From assembly GCA_026416815.1 (NCBI GenBank), contig JAOAEJ010000062.1:1-64000 (forward strand): 64,000 nt of DNA, read 5' to 3'. Numbering within the stretch: the first letter of the stretch is position 1; every line of letters starts with the position of its first letter. Below are positions 8,901-17,564 of this stretch, piece after piece. Position numbers and translations under genes: made by a program. The stretch comes from Clostridia bacterium. GTDB lineage: Bacteria > Bacillota > Clostridia > Acetivibrionales > DSM-2933. The notes below the pieces were generated by a model that was not told the DNA's origin, searched no databases, and saw nothing but the letters and a program-made list of their open reading frames with translations.

Positions 8901-11219
8901 GAAAATGTAACATTTGCAGGCTGTGCAGGAAAAGGTATAACAACCAGTCCGACACATGGTGCAACAATGGTAGTAGCGACACATAACGGACATCCTGTAA
9001 CGCTGACCTGCAATGGGCATACTGCAACAACAAGCAGCTTGACTGTAAACCCGGCACCTGTAGCACCATCCATAACAAGCCAGCCAAGCAGCCAGACGAT
9101 AACGGCAGGGCAGACAGTGACCTTGACAGTGGCAGCTACAGGGGATGCACCTTTGACCTACCAGTGGAAGAAGGGTGGAACCGATGTAAGTGACGGCGGG
9201 AACATAAGCGGAGCAACTACAGATACCTTAACCATAACGAATGCACAGGCAGCTGACGCAGGAAACTATACCGTAGTAATAACAAATGGAGCAGGGGATG
9301 TGACATCAAATGTGGCAACCCTGACGGTTAACCCGGCAGTGCCATCTGCACCAATAGGAGTTATGGCTACAGGAGGCAATGCAAAGGTAACTCTAAACTG
9401 GAGCAGTGTTAGTGGAGCCACAGGCTATAAAATATATCAATCCACTACAGCAGGTTCATATGAATCAGTGCTTTCAACTGTAGGTGGCTCTGTCTACAGC
9501 TATGAAGCAACAGGACTTACCAACGGAGTAACATACTACTTTGTTATAAAAGCTACAAACGCTGGCGGTGAAAGCCCAAACTCTGCTGAAGTTAGTGCAG
9601 TGCCAAAAACAGTACCGGGAGCTCCTACAAATGTGTCGGCAATAGCAGGAAACGGGCAGGCAACGGTAAGCTTTAGCGCACCGACTGATAATGGTGGGAG
9701 CCCTATAACCGGATATGTTGTAACCTCAAATCCAGGCAATATTACAGCAACAGGGACAGGAACAAGCATCACTGTTGCAGGCTTGACAAACGGTACTAGC
9801 TATACCTTTACTGTAAAGGCAGTCAATGTGGTAGGGAATGGTCTGGATTCAGCGGCTTCCAATGCCATAAATCCATATGCGCCTTTGAGTGGAGGAACTC
9901 CGGGTGAAAGTAGCAATCCTTCAACGCCAACGATTCCAACTGAACCAACAAAACCGTCTGAAACAGGAGTTGAAATACTCGTTAATGGCAAGACGGAAAC
10001 AGCTGCCACGGCAACTACTACCAAAGTAGAGGATAAAACCGTTACAACCGTTACTATAGATGATAAAAAAGTAGAGGAAAAACTGCAAAAAGAAGGGAAT
10101 AATACGGTGGTAACCATACCGGTCAAAAATGATGCGGATGTTGTGGTTGGGCAACTAAATGGTCAGACGGTTAAGAATATGGAAAGCAAAGAGGCTGTAC
10201 TTGAAATAAAAACCGGGAATGTTACTTATACTCTGCCAGCATCCCAGATAAACATTGATAATGTTTCATTGCAGATTGGAAAACAGGTTGAATTAAAAGA
10301 TATTGCAGTAAATGTTAAAATATCTGCACCTTCGCAGGAAACTGAAAAAATAGTGCAGGATACGGCAAATAAGAATAACTATCAGGTAGTGGTAAAGCCG
10401 GTTGACTTTGAAATTACCTGTACAAGTGAAAGCAAAGCAGTTGAGGTTTCTAAATTCAACGGTTATGTCGAAAGAATGGTTGCAATACCTGAAGGCGTAG
10501 ATCCTAGTAAAATTACAACAGGCATAGTACTTAATCCTGACGGAACCTTCTCACATGTGCCGACAGCCATTACGGTGATTGAGGGCAAGTATTACGCAAA
10601 AATCAACAGTCTGACCAATAGCACTTATTCTGTCATCTGGAGTCCTAAAACCTTTAATGACGTTGAAAATCACTGGGCAAAGTATGTAGTAAACGACATG
10701 GGTTCAAGGCTGATTATCGGTGGTGTAGGTGAAGATAGATTTGGTCCTGACAGAGACATCACCAGAGCGGAGTTTTCAGCAATTGTAGTAAGGGCACTTG
10801 GACTTATGCGTCCTGGAACTGGAAAGGATATTTTTACCGATGTAACGAAAGAGGCATGGTATTATGATGCTGTATGCATAGCCTATGAATACGGGATTAT
10901 ATCCGGCTATGGGAACGGAAAATTCGGACCGATGGACAAAATAACCCGTGAGCAGGCTATGACAATTCTCGCAAAAGCCATGAAAATGACCGGACTTAAA
11001 GTGGAGTTTAAGACAGGCGAGGTTGAGCAAATCCTTACAGCTTTTGGAGATTCAGCGCAATCTGTGGATTGGGCAAAAACACATATAGCTGCGTGCATTA
11101 AAGCAGGAATTGTATCTGGAAAGGGCAATAAAATGCTTGCTCCAAAGGACGCAATAACAAGAGCAGAGGTCGCTGCTACCGTAAGAAAGCTTCTGCAAAA
11201 TTCAAAATTGATTAATTAA
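5946..11219 (+). CDS. Giant surface protein: DUF4347, Ig-like repeats, FN3, SLH anchor
   Basis: 1757 residues. A signal peptide (1-31, ending near SAMA) is followed by a DUF4347 domain (about 42-190) with IISHG (His98), ILIYGC (Cys141), ADIAASNGWTG and MDGDWELE. Residues 211-430 form an unassigned beta-rich domain. Residues about 439-1131 contain Ig-like domains (PSITSQPS..TLTVAAAGDAPLTYQWKK) alternating with a second module in near-identical 300-residue units. Two FN3-like domains follow (about 1132-1311), then a Pro/Thr linker, a charged beta domain, and three SLH domains from about 1568 (FNDVENHWAKYV, DIFTDVTKEAWYYDAV, KTHIAACIKAGIVSGKGN). It should be exported and held on the cell wall by its SLH domains. 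It follows the tail-collar operon but has its own promoter. AAGGGAGGA sets the start. Confidence 0.9.
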   Translation: MYKNQKWKLSAFLIAIAFIVNLMGIPTSAMAKLDTGVPVNGNGIVFVDSSVEEYKSLINALPPGTEVVILDSNADGVDRMAEYLEGRNGIASIHIISHGQSGQFKCGNVWLGTDNLEKYASQLKKIGNALCSGGDILIYGCRVGKDEEGQSFLRQLSAATSADIAASNGWTGAADMDGDWELEATVGTVTNAPLLKDDSVSYYRHLLYTLQAGDLAIIGWSALDDYIRFVTLKDIPAGTIIKITDKGWSDSNAFVVPTSGQPEGYITWTLGSQISKGTVLKLTLGGSDNNPVTNLRNETTSSDLNEIVSTGWTTVTDPFTIAGDSIFIYQDSEVNPFFIFGFNTSTGTVDGNGWNTSATNQVHMSRLPSGTGCQNSLTNGTNAIAITPQKDNCQYNGPTSATTAANWLTSISNAANWSNTDDGNAVASIGTSITISGEVAPSITSQPSNQTITAGQTATLTVTAAGDAPLTYQWKKGGTDVSDGGNISGATTDTLTITNAQAAAAGNYTVVVTNGAGNVTSNVATLTVNPAITVISTASVAGIEAPAAGATPITAGSLTAGAGTYTVTNLTWKDSDGTTAATLTSGGKFKSGSIYKAVIELTATAGNKFQALTPTVNAGTAGAGTINVDAEGNKLTFTVTFSATAAQSVTGIAVTTQPTKLTYTAGEPLDLTGLEATLTYNDGSTEEVMFGAFAGKGITTSPTNGTAMIVATHNGHPVTLTCNGHPATTSSLTVNPAPVAPSITTQPSSQTITAGQTATLTVAAAGDAPLTYQWKKGGTDVSDGGNISGATTDTLTITNAQAADAGNYTVVVTNGAGNVTSNVATLTVNPAITVISTASVAGIEAPVAGATPITAGSLIAGAGTYTITSLTWKDSDGTTAATLTSGGKFKAGSTYKAVIELTAAAGNKFQALTPTVNAGTAGAGTINVDAEGNKLTFTVTFSATAAQSVTGIAVTTQPTKLTYTAGEPLDLTGLAVTLTYNDGSEENVTFAGCAGKGITTSPTHGATMVVATHNGHPVTLTCNGHTATTSSLTVNPAPVAPSITSQPSSQTITAGQTVTLTVAATGDAPLTYQWKKGGTDVSDGGNISGATTDTLTITNAQAADAGNYTVVITNGAGDVTSNVATLTVNPAVPSAPIGVMATGGNAKVTLNWSSVSGATGYKIYQSTTAGSYESVLSTVGGSVYSYEATGLTNGVTYYFVIKATNAGGESPNSAEVSAVPKTVPGAPTNVSAIAGNGQATVSFSAPTDNGGSPITGYVVTSNPGNITATGTGTSITVAGLTNGTSYTFTVKAVNVVGNGLDSAASNAINPYAPLSGGTPGESSNPSTPTIPTEPTKPSETGVEILVNGKTETAATATTTKVEDKTVTTVTIDDKKVEEKLQKEGNNTVVTIPVKNDADVVVGQLNGQTVKNMESKEAVLEIKTGNVTYTLPASQINIDNVSLQIGKQVELKDIAVNVKISAPSQETEKIVQDTANKNNYQVVVKPVDFEITCTSESKAVEVSKFNGYVERMVAIPEGVDPSKITTGIVLNPDGTFSHVPTAITVIEGKYYAKINSLTNSTYSVIWSPKTFNDVENHWAKYVVNDMGSRLIIGGVGEDRFGPDRDITRAEFSAIVVRALGLMRPGTGKDIFTDVTKEAWYYDAVCIAYEYGIISGYGNGKFGPMDKITREQAMTILAKAMKMTGLKVEFKTGEVEQILTAFGDSAQSVDWAKTHIAACIKAGIVSGKGNKMLAPKDAITRAEVAATVRKLLQNSKLIN
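7261..9340 (+). repeat. 900-bp in-frame tandem repeat (two full units plus one partial)
   Basis: Units at 7261-8160 and 8161-9060 are nearly identical over exactly 900 bases. A third unit starts at 9061 and covers the Ig-like part to about 9340. The landmark CCATCCATAACAA..CCAGCC recurs at a 900-base period. Each unit encodes an Ig-like domain and a second beta module. The near identity at DNA level implies recent amplification or ongoing conversion. Confidence 0.95.
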
Positions 11220-11268
11220 AGCCAAATGTTATATGAGCCAAGTGCTATTTAGGCAATGATTTTCAAAT

Positions 11269-11305
11269 AAAAACGTGACTGGGGGCAATTCCAGTCACGT
11301 TTTTA
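11269..11305 (+). terminator. Rho-independent terminator of the DUF4347 gene
   Basis: AAACGTGACTGG pairs with CCAGTCACGTTTTT around GGGCAATT, followed by a T run. The remaining spacer to 11467 shows no supported gene. Confidence 0.9.
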
Positions 11306-11467
11306 CTATAAAAAACATTATATATAAAAATATAAGAACCTTGCATAACTTAAAGGAACTGTTTTGGCATACTATAATATTGTTCGGTGTAAATACAGTA
11401 ATTTACTATATACAGTATGTTGGGCTTTAGTCAAGATAATTATACAAGGCTCTTTATAGGAGATAAG

Positions 11468-12385
11468 CTATCTTATTTTACTGAACATTTCACTAGGGTA
11501 ATCCGGTATGGCTTCATAACGGGTAACTACATAATCGCCAAGTATATTTGCCCGTTCAAGACATTGAGGCAAGTCTACATTGTTAAGGTAATTATATAAA
11601 AAACATGCGGAAAAACTGTCTCCTGCTCCAACCGTTGATCTGGCTTTGTTCTTTGGCTTGACGGAACTATATATTCTGTCGTTCGTTCTGCCATAGGCAA
11701 AAGCACCATCAATATCTAAAGTGACAATAACTATTTTTAAGTTGTACTTCTCAGACAACCGGGTACAAAAGTCCCTATAAAAGTCATCGGTGTCTAAATA
11801 TTTATCTTTATTAAATTCTATTAGTTTGTTTTTTATAATTAGGTTGCATTCGCTGCGATTTAGTTTTAAGATTGTGGATTTTTCCAAACAGGTTAGAATG
11901 GTATCAATACTATGGTAATGCTGCCGTATATTTAAGTCACAAAAAATTTCCCTGAAGTTACAATTTGCAAGTAATTTATTCAAGGATTCACGAGATTGAC
12001 CGCTGCGCTGTGCAAGAGTCCCGAAATAGAAGGCATCAAATTGAATAGAGTTTATTTCATGTATTGTTTTGCTATCAATTACAATATTATCATAAGCCAT
12101 ATTTTCGACGAGATTGTATAAAGGCTCGCCATTATTATCACAAGTTATGTTGCATATTCCCGTAGGGTGATCAGGGCTTATAAATACAAACTTCTTATTA
12201 ACTCCTAAACCTTCTATATGTTTAAATGTATCGCTACACAGTTTGTCATTACCAACCGAGGAGAGTATATATGACTCGGCACCCAATTTGGAGAGATGCG
12301 CACTAAAATTAAAAGGTGCGCCTCCTATTTCACTTGAATTTTGAAATATATCCCATAATATTTCTCCGAAGGCTAATGTTTTCAC
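11468..12385 (-). CDS. PfkB-family carbohydrate kinase, probable fructokinase
   Basis: 305 residues. The ribokinase/PfkB fold has TLAFGEILWDIF and GGAPFNFSAHLSKLGAE at the N-terminus (substrate-binding GG) and the ATP/catalytic signature GAGDSFSACFLYNYL at the C-terminus. It phosphorylates a sugar with ATP. Fructose is the likely substrate because the gene lies 19 bases downstream of a GH32 fructosidase. The GTG at 12385 is preferred over an upstream ATG (12454) inside the GH32 gene, since GAAGGAG (complement of 12394-12400) sits eight bases upstream of the GTG. It is the last gene of the fructoside operon. Confidence 0.88.
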   Translation of the reverse strand: MKTLAFGEILWDIFQNSSEIGGAPFNFSAHLSKLGAESYILSSVGNDKLCSDTFKHIEGLGVNKKFVFISPDHPTGICNITCDNNGEPLYNLVENMAYDNIVIDSKTIHEINSIQFDAFYFGTLAQRSGQSRESLNKLLANCNFREIFCDLNIRQHYHSIDTILTCLEKSTILKLNRSECNLIIKNKLIEFNKDKYLDTDDFYRDFCTRLSEKYNLKIVIVTLDIDGAFAYGRTNDRIYSSVKPKNKARSTVGAGDSFSACFLYNYLNNVDLPQCLERANILGDYVVTRYEAIPDYPSEMFSKIR

Positions 12386-12404
12386 GCTATTCACTCCTTC
12401 AACT

Positions 12405-13994
12405 TTATTTGTGCCATATGTTTTTAAGCTGTGATATTTTAATTTCCCCAGCAACTAAGTCACTGCTAACTGCCTCAATCTCAAACCGGTTTAGATTATA
12501 ATCAGTCATAAATCCGTTACAAATAAAAGCCTGACCACCATTTATAAATAGTTCAATACTGGTTACATCTACCAATATTCTTAAATCAATAATACCATTC
12601 TGAGCTGTAATAGGAGCAATGCTATCAAGGCATTTTAACTGATTAGACTGCATATCACAGCTTATTTTTATGCCGAAAAGTGATATATTAAATACCGAAC
12701 CGTTTGTATGGGATAATCTCAGTATTATATCATGTGCCTTACCACTAAGTGGGAGAGAAAGCTTCTGGCCGGATTTTACCGGAAGGTTAGAATGGTTGTC
12801 TGAACTTATATACAAGCTTTCAATCTCTTTTATAGGGTACGCAAATAAACGCATTCCCTGTGGTGTGCTTTTTAAAGTCATTTCACATGGGAAGGTCATT
12901 GATTTGTTAAAAGGCATTGAGTAAATATCGTAGGTATTCCAAGTCGTCCTGATTCGTCTTCCGTCCTTCAGGTCAATATCGGACCATGTTTGAGAGGCAT
13001 AGCTGTTATTGCCATAGTGCAGCCTTTGTACTCCGGTTTCCTCTGTGAAAGTACGTCCGTCGAAGCTGCCGATTATATACCTGTCGAATGCACCGCAAAT
13101 TACCCATTTAACTTTGTTTTTATTTCCGTCAAGAGGGAGAGGGTAAAAATCAGGACATTCCCATTCATCTTCTATTGCTATTTCCTGAATATGTTGCCAA
13201 TCTAATAAGTTCTTAGAGGATAAAAGTGCAAATTTATTTTTATCTAAATATAAAGCCATTATATAGTTACCTGAGGCTTCATAAAAAATAACTTTGGGAT
13301 CGCGGTTTGCCTCCAGTATGTGTGGGACAATAGGATTTTTGTGGTATTTAGTAAAGGTATTACCACCGTCAACGCTGTAGGCTAAGCACTGAGTATAGCG
13401 GCGCCCTTTGGAGGCCTCAGAGGAATCACCTGCTGCTGTGTAAAATAGAAGAATCACATCTTCATCGGTTGTCTTTAAGCCTGTAACGTTTTTACTGTCA
13501 ACTATCGCAGAACCTGAAAACATCATACCCATTTCATCAGGGTACAAAGCGCAGTCTAACTCTGTCCAGTGAACAAGGTCATCACTAATTGCGTGACCCC
13601 AATGCATATTTTGCCATTTGCAGCCTGCAGGATTATGCTGGTAAAACATGTGGTATTTACCTTTATAATATACGAGTCCATTAGGGTCATTAATCCAGCC
13701 CCTTTTACTGGTGAAATGAAATTGAGGACGGTACTTTTCGGTATATACAGTACTATCGTCGATTATATCGGTCTTTCCTATTTTAAAGCTAATTTCAGGA
13801 TTACACGATACTTCGAGCACCATACCCCTATAACGTTCAATATTTATGTATGCATAGAAATCCGGATTGAGGTAATCTAATTCAACTGCAAGATCAAAGA
13901 TTGTTTTACCATCTAGTTGGAAGATTAACCTCTTTTCTTGTGCTGTGTAATTGCATGGTAAAACAATATATTTGCTGTCGCATACCAGTTTCAT
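12405..13994 (-). CDS. sacA: GH32 beta-fructosidase (sucrose-6-phosphate hydrolase/levanase type)
   Basis: 529 residues. The GH32 signature WINDPNG gives the nucleophile Asp103; RDPKV and ECPDF carry the transition-state stabiliser and the acid/base Glu. An additional N-terminal module of about 85 residues precedes the propeller, and a C-terminal beta-sandwich follows. There is no signal peptide, so it acts inside the cell on sucrose, its 6-phosphate or short fructans. No PTS or ABC transporter gene lies here, so the imported form is undecided. The ATG at 13994 is set by GGGGGAGA at eight bases; the longer frame to 14030 lacks a ribosome site. It is divergent from an AraC regulator that probably controls it. 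The symbol is by family only. Confidence 0.88.
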   Translation of the reverse strand: MKLVCDSKYIVLPCNYTAQEKRLIFQLDGKTIFDLAVELDYLNPDFYAYINIERYRGMVLEVSCNPEISFKIGKTDIIDDSTVYTEKYRPQFHFTSKRGWINDPNGLVYYKGKYHMFYQHNPAGCKWQNMHWGHAISDDLVHWTELDCALYPDEMGMMFSGSAIVDSKNVTGLKTTDEDVILLFYTAAGDSSEASKGRRYTQCLAYSVDGGNTFTKYHKNPIVPHILEANRDPKVIFYEASGNYIMALYLDKNKFALLSSKNLLDWQHIQEIAIEDEWECPDFYPLPLDGNKNKVKWVICGAFDRYIIGSFDGRTFTEETGVQRLHYGNNSYASQTWSDIDLKDGRRIRTTWNTYDIYSMPFNKSMTFPCEMTLKSTPQGMRLFAYPIKEIESLYISSDNHSNLPVKSGQKLSLPLSGKAHDIILRLSHTNGSVFNISLFGIKISCDMQSNQLKCLDSIAPITAQNGIIDLRILVDVTSIELFINGGQAFICNGFMTDYNLNRFEIEAVSSDLVAGEIKISQLKNIWHK

Positions 13995-14148
13995 TATAGC
14001 TATCTCCCCCTTATTAGTACCATTTAACAAAATATAGTCTTTAGAAATTAATTATGCTAGATTTATTGTTTAGTATGTTACTATTACTGTATAATATTGA
14101 TGGAATGTATTCAAGTGAGATTGGTCATGGAAGGTGAGAATTTACGAC

Positions 14149-14973
14149 ATGATTGATATTAAAACACAAAGCAGCTATAATATGTGTTCCAAAACCATAA
14201 ACAGTTTCTATATTAAACACGTATCTTCAGGCTTTTTTAATTCGCAAATGAATTGGACTCACACAAGAAGAACACTTGTGAACTATGAGATTATTTTTGT
14301 CACAGATGGGGATTTATATATTCAGGAAGAAGATAAGCAATATACCCTTTCAGCCGGGGATATACTAATACTATCGCCATATAAGACAAGTTTTGGGTTT
14401 AAAACAAGTACCCGGAAAATTTCTTTTTACTGGACTCGCTTTTCTACTAATAACTTAAATTCGTTTGAGTTTGCAAGTAATTATATAAAAACTTTTGACT
14501 CATATAAGTTAAATGGCCTTTTTAAACAACTGTTCCTTGCTACTAATGCGCCGGAATACCCTGAGTATACAGCCGACCTTCTTATTGCATTAATACTGAA
14601 TGAGTTGAGTGTTATGCAAAAAAACATTTCTCAAAAGTCTACGGCTCTTATTAAAAATGTGGCTGAGTGGATACGTACTAATGCTGATTGTAAAACTACA
14701 GTAGAACTTGTAGCTCATACCTTCAAATATAATAAAGACTATCTGTGTAAACTGTTTAAATCATCACTTAATGTCGGAATAAAGGAATTTATTAATGAGG
14801 AAAAAATTAAGCGTGCAAAAAACTTGCTGTTGACATCAAATTACACAATTAAACAAATAGCAGAAATTTTAGGGTATGACAATCAAAATTTATTTATAAA
14901 GTTCTTCAAATATCATGAATCAATAAGCCCTGCAAAATATAGAAATATTAATTTACCTGCAAACATTACGTGA
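14149..14973 (+). CDS. AraC-family regulator of the fructoside operon
   Basis: 274 residues. A cupin-like sensor domain (about 1-150; LVNYEIIFVTDGDLYIQEED, LSAGDILILSPYKTSFGF) is followed by two helix-turn-helix motifs in an AraC domain (about 175-270; TVELVAHTFKYNKDYLCKLF, IKQIAEILGYDNQNLFIKFF). It is divergent from the GH32/fructokinase operon with about 150 bases between starts, the usual layout for a local activator. The ATG at 14149 is chosen because AAGGTGAG (14131-14138) lies at proper spacing; the GTG at 14134 overlaps that site. Confidence 0.88.
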   Translation: MIDIKTQSSYNMCSKTINSFYIKHVSSGFFNSQMNWTHTRRTLVNYEIIFVTDGDLYIQEEDKQYTLSAGDILILSPYKTSFGFKTSTRKISFYWTRFSTNNLNSFEFASNYIKTFDSYKLNGLFKQLFLATNAPEYPEYTADLLIALILNELSVMQKNISQKSTALIKNVAEWIRTNADCKTTVELVAHTFKYNKDYLCKLFKSSLNVGIKEFINEEKIKRAKNLLLTSNYTIKQIAEILGYDNQNLFIKFFKYHESISPAKYRNINLPANIT

Positions 14974-15017
14974 ATTTTCGGAGTTTAATTGCGAACGTTA
15001 GGTAATAAATTCTTTAA

Positions 15018-15056
15018 AAAGAAGGCTTTCTAAGCTATACCTTCTTTTTTGTTTTT
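15018..15056 (+). terminator. Rho-independent terminator
   Basis: AAAGAAGG (15018-15025) pairs with CCTTCTTT (15040-15047), followed by TTTGTTTTT. It ends the AraC gene transcript. Confidence 0.85.
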
Positions 15057-15093
15057 ATAGAGTTTGTGAAACTAACTGTAGGCAATAATGGTT

Positions 15094-15126
15094 GCGTAAT
15101 TGACTGTAATGGAATAATATGTTAAT
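15094..15126 (+). promoter_or_regulatory. Conserved upstream element of the first stalk-domain gene
   Basis: TAATTGACT (TTGACT at 15100-15105) followed by GGAATAATATGTTAA is repeated almost unchanged before the downstream paralogue, at nearly the same distance from the start. It resembles a SigA -35 with an A/T-rich -10 region (TAATTT 17 bases on). The exact -10 is uncertain. Confidence 0.5.
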
Positions 15127-15167
15127 TTATGAATATATATTGCTTCATTTTTTGGAAGGGAGTATTT

Positions 15168-17279
15168 ATGAACTCTATCACAATTAGGTCCGGAAAGCAT
15201 ATAGAGAACCTGAAGGTTTTTTGTATAATATTTATTGCTATCGGTTTATTCCTGGTTTTAGGGACAGGTGTGCATTCAACGGAAGTACAGGAGGATTTTA
15301 TTGATCTTAAGTTTACAATTGATTCTAAGATATACCATTCTAAGAGTATACAGAAAAGCCTAAATATAGCTCCGTTTATAGAAGAGGGAGTAACACTGGT
15401 TCCTTTCAGTCCTATTTTAAAGGAACTTGGATATGAAGTGCAGTGGGACGGTCAGGAATCATCAATTACTGCTTCAAGGGGAAGCAGTAAAATAAAACTT
15501 AAATTAAACAATATAATTGCAGTAGTCGATGGGGAAGACAGAGAGATGACAGTTGCACCGAAGGTTATAAAGGGAACTACAGTAGTGCCCCTAGCGTTCG
15601 TTTCGGAAAATTGTGGAGCAAAAGTTGTATGGGATGGAAGTACAAAAAGTATATATGTAACTAGGACTGGTAGGTTCAATACAGGTAAGATACTTTTATA
15701 CGAGAAGGCTAAGAGTAAGACGGATGTAAATAAAGTCTATCTCTATGATGGATGGGACATAAAAGTGATTGTACTTGAGGAAAAGGAAATTGTAAACTGG
15801 TACTCCTATAAGGGAGCAGTTTTGACCACAATGTTTGACAAAACGAAAAATAACAATAATTTCGCTATATTCAGAAAAGATGAATTTGAAGTGTTGATAG
15901 AGGATTTTGATATTAAGGATACCTTTGAATACAATGATAATCTTATAATACACGGCTATGACAGGAGCCAAAAAATCAATATGCTCTACAGGTTTGATGG
16001 AAAAGAGCTGATAAAGGTGGCAGATAATTTTTACGTTGGGAAGCGCTTTATTTTCAAAGATAAGCTTGTTATAAATAAATATAACAACTCCAGAAATTAT
16101 TCGCTTGTGGCATTTGATAAAAGCTCATGGACTCCCGGATTGCTAAAGGATGGGTTTATTATTCAAGACAGCGTAGAAACGGATAATGCAGTATATATGA
16201 CCGGTGTATGGCAAGTAGGTACAAAGAAACCCTTTGCTTCCTATGACGGTAACTTTATAAGTGAATCAAGCTTCAAAGTATTACACCCTGATATTACAGT
16301 AGATTTAAAAAAAATTGCCGTACATAGAGGAAAAATATATTTAATAATCGGAAGTGAAATTAAAACCATTGAAAACAGTACGCTGGTAAATGTTTTGTTT
16401 CCTTTTGCAAATGTATACCTTAAATATAATGCAACTGCTATAAAGCAGTTTAATAACGAGATATATATAGGAATGACCGGTGCCCAGTTTGTTGACTATT
16501 TCAGCAGGCCCGCACGCGCACCAAGTGGTAGTGTAATATTTCCAGGAGTAATAAAGTTTTCTTCCAGCGTTAGTAACTGGTACAATGTACGCATTAATTT
16601 TCAACTCGCCGAGTTTAGAGTGGAAAACGACAGGCTTATAATGTTGGGTATAAATAAGACTGAAAATGACCCTGCTCTTTATATAACCGATGGTACTAAT
16701 GTAGCTTCAACATTGGATGTCTTAAATATAAAGAATACTCTATCTTTAGGAGATAAAATATTTATTGATGTTTCGGACAAGGACAGAATTACAGGCACAA
16801 ACAGGAATACTATGCTTCTTTATAGTAACAATACTATAAAGAACCTTATTTTGGGTATGGATATGAAGAAATGGTCGAAGGTAGGGGCGGGCCTAATATT
16901 TGCTGGTTACGAGTCGGATATAAAAAAGAATAAGCTGTATTCTTATAATAATGAATTTAACGAATTGCTGAACAATTTCGAGGTAAAATACTGGAACTTG
17001 ATAGGTGATAAGTTGTTTATTAACGGTATCAATCCTGATGAGAGTAAGCTGAGCTTATATAAGGTTATGGATTTAAAGAAGGAAAGTCTTAGAGATAATA
17101 TTGAGGTGATAAAGATTATAAATGCTCGAGGTGAGTTTTATCTGGTCTATGCTGTAGAAAGGGATAATACTTCACCCCTTAAAGGCAAAAAAATCGTATA
17201 TATATATGATGATAGGTATAAGAGATTTATAGAAATGAAAGTTGATATTGAGATTACCGATATGATTTTTATGAAATAA
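15168..17279 (+). CDS. Secreted stalk-domain (copper amine oxidase N-terminal-like) protein A
   Basis: 703 residues. An N-terminal hydrophobic export segment is followed by a stalk/Cu-amine-oxidase-N-like domain in two halves (about 35-175; VTLVPFSPILKELGYEVQWD and GTTVVPLAFVSENCGAKVVWD). The remaining about 500 residues consist of repeated beta strands such as DNLIIHGYD, DKLVINKYNN and GDKLFINGIN, suggesting a beta-propeller. No enzymatic motif is seen. It is presumably an extracellular binding or structural protein. The ATG at 15168 is set by GGAAGGGAG at 15154-15162; an ATG at 15129 lacks a site. Protein B immediately downstream is closely similar throughout, so this is a tandem duplication. 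Confidence 0.82.
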   Translation: MNSITIRSGKHIENLKVFCIIFIAIGLFLVLGTGVHSTEVQEDFIDLKFTIDSKIYHSKSIQKSLNIAPFIEEGVTLVPFSPILKELGYEVQWDGQESSITASRGSSKIKLKLNNIIAVVDGEDREMTVAPKVIKGTTVVPLAFVSENCGAKVVWDGSTKSIYVTRTGRFNTGKILLYEKAKSKTDVNKVYLYDGWDIKVIVLEEKEIVNWYSYKGAVLTTMFDKTKNNNNFAIFRKDEFEVLIEDFDIKDTFEYNDNLIIHGYDRSQKINMLYRFDGKELIKVADNFYVGKRFIFKDKLVINKYNNSRNYSLVAFDKSSWTPGLLKDGFIIQDSVETDNAVYMTGVWQVGTKKPFASYDGNFISESSFKVLHPDITVDLKKIAVHRGKIYLIIGSEIKTIENSTLVNVLFPFANVYLKYNATAIKQFNNEIYIGMTGAQFVDYFSRPARAPSGSVIFPGVIKFSSSVSNWYNVRINFQLAEFRVENDRLIMLGINKTENDPALYITDGTNVASTLDVLNIKNTLSLGDKIFIDVSDKDRITGTNRNTMLLYSNNTIKNLILGMDMKKWSKVGAGLIFAGYESDIKKNKLYSYNNEFNELLNNFEVKYWNLIGDKLFINGINPDESKLSLYKVMDLKKESLRDNIEVIKIINARGEFYLVYAVERDNTSPLKGKKIVYIYDDRYKRFIEMKVDIEITDMIFMK

Positions 17280-17363
17280 TAGATATTCTTATAAATATTG
17301 TTTACCATAGGTGAGTAGGGGAAAGATAGAATTGGATTTATAAAAATATAAAACGTTACAGCT

Positions 17364-17391
17364 GAGGGTACAAAAGGTACTCTCTTTTTAT
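17364..17391 (+). terminator. Rho-independent terminator between the stalk paralogues
   Basis: GAGGGTAC pairs with GTACTCTC (one wobble) around a short loop, followed by TTTTTATT. Each paralogue therefore has its own transcript. Confidence 0.75.
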
Positions 17392-17488
17392 TGCCCTTTT
17401 TAGTGTTTATTTAAATGATAAATATAGTAACATAAAGTGTCAGCTCCTTTAAAAATAGGTTTTAAGCGATAGGATTGTTAGACTTTTC

Positions 17489-17526
17489 ACATAATTGACT
17501 ATGGTAGAATAATATGTTAACTTATC
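17489..17526 (+). promoter_or_regulatory. Conserved upstream element of the second stalk-domain gene
   Basis: ATAATTGACT (TTGACT at 17495-17500) and AGAATAATATGTTAACTTAT repeat the element found before the first paralogue, about 70 bases from the start in both. The promoter region was duplicated with the gene and has been kept. Confidence 0.5.
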
Positions 17527-17564
17527 ATTAAGTGGTGTTGTATGACGAAAAGGGGGAAGAACTG

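Noticed and set aside
7243..9087. Several long minus-strand open frames opposite the repeat region of the DUF4347 gene
   Set aside because: They recur with the 900-bp repeat, have unlikely Leu/Cys/Ser-rich compositions and no ribosome sites. They are mirror frames of the Ala/Thr-rich coding strand.
7261..9340. Tandem repeats as a CRISPR or satellite array
   Set aside because: The 900-bp period, unbroken reading frame and Ig-domain translation show a protein-domain repeat.
11417..11599. 60-codon plus-strand frame starting at 11417
   Set aside because: It lies largely antisense to the fructokinase, has no ribosome site and no recognisable pattern.
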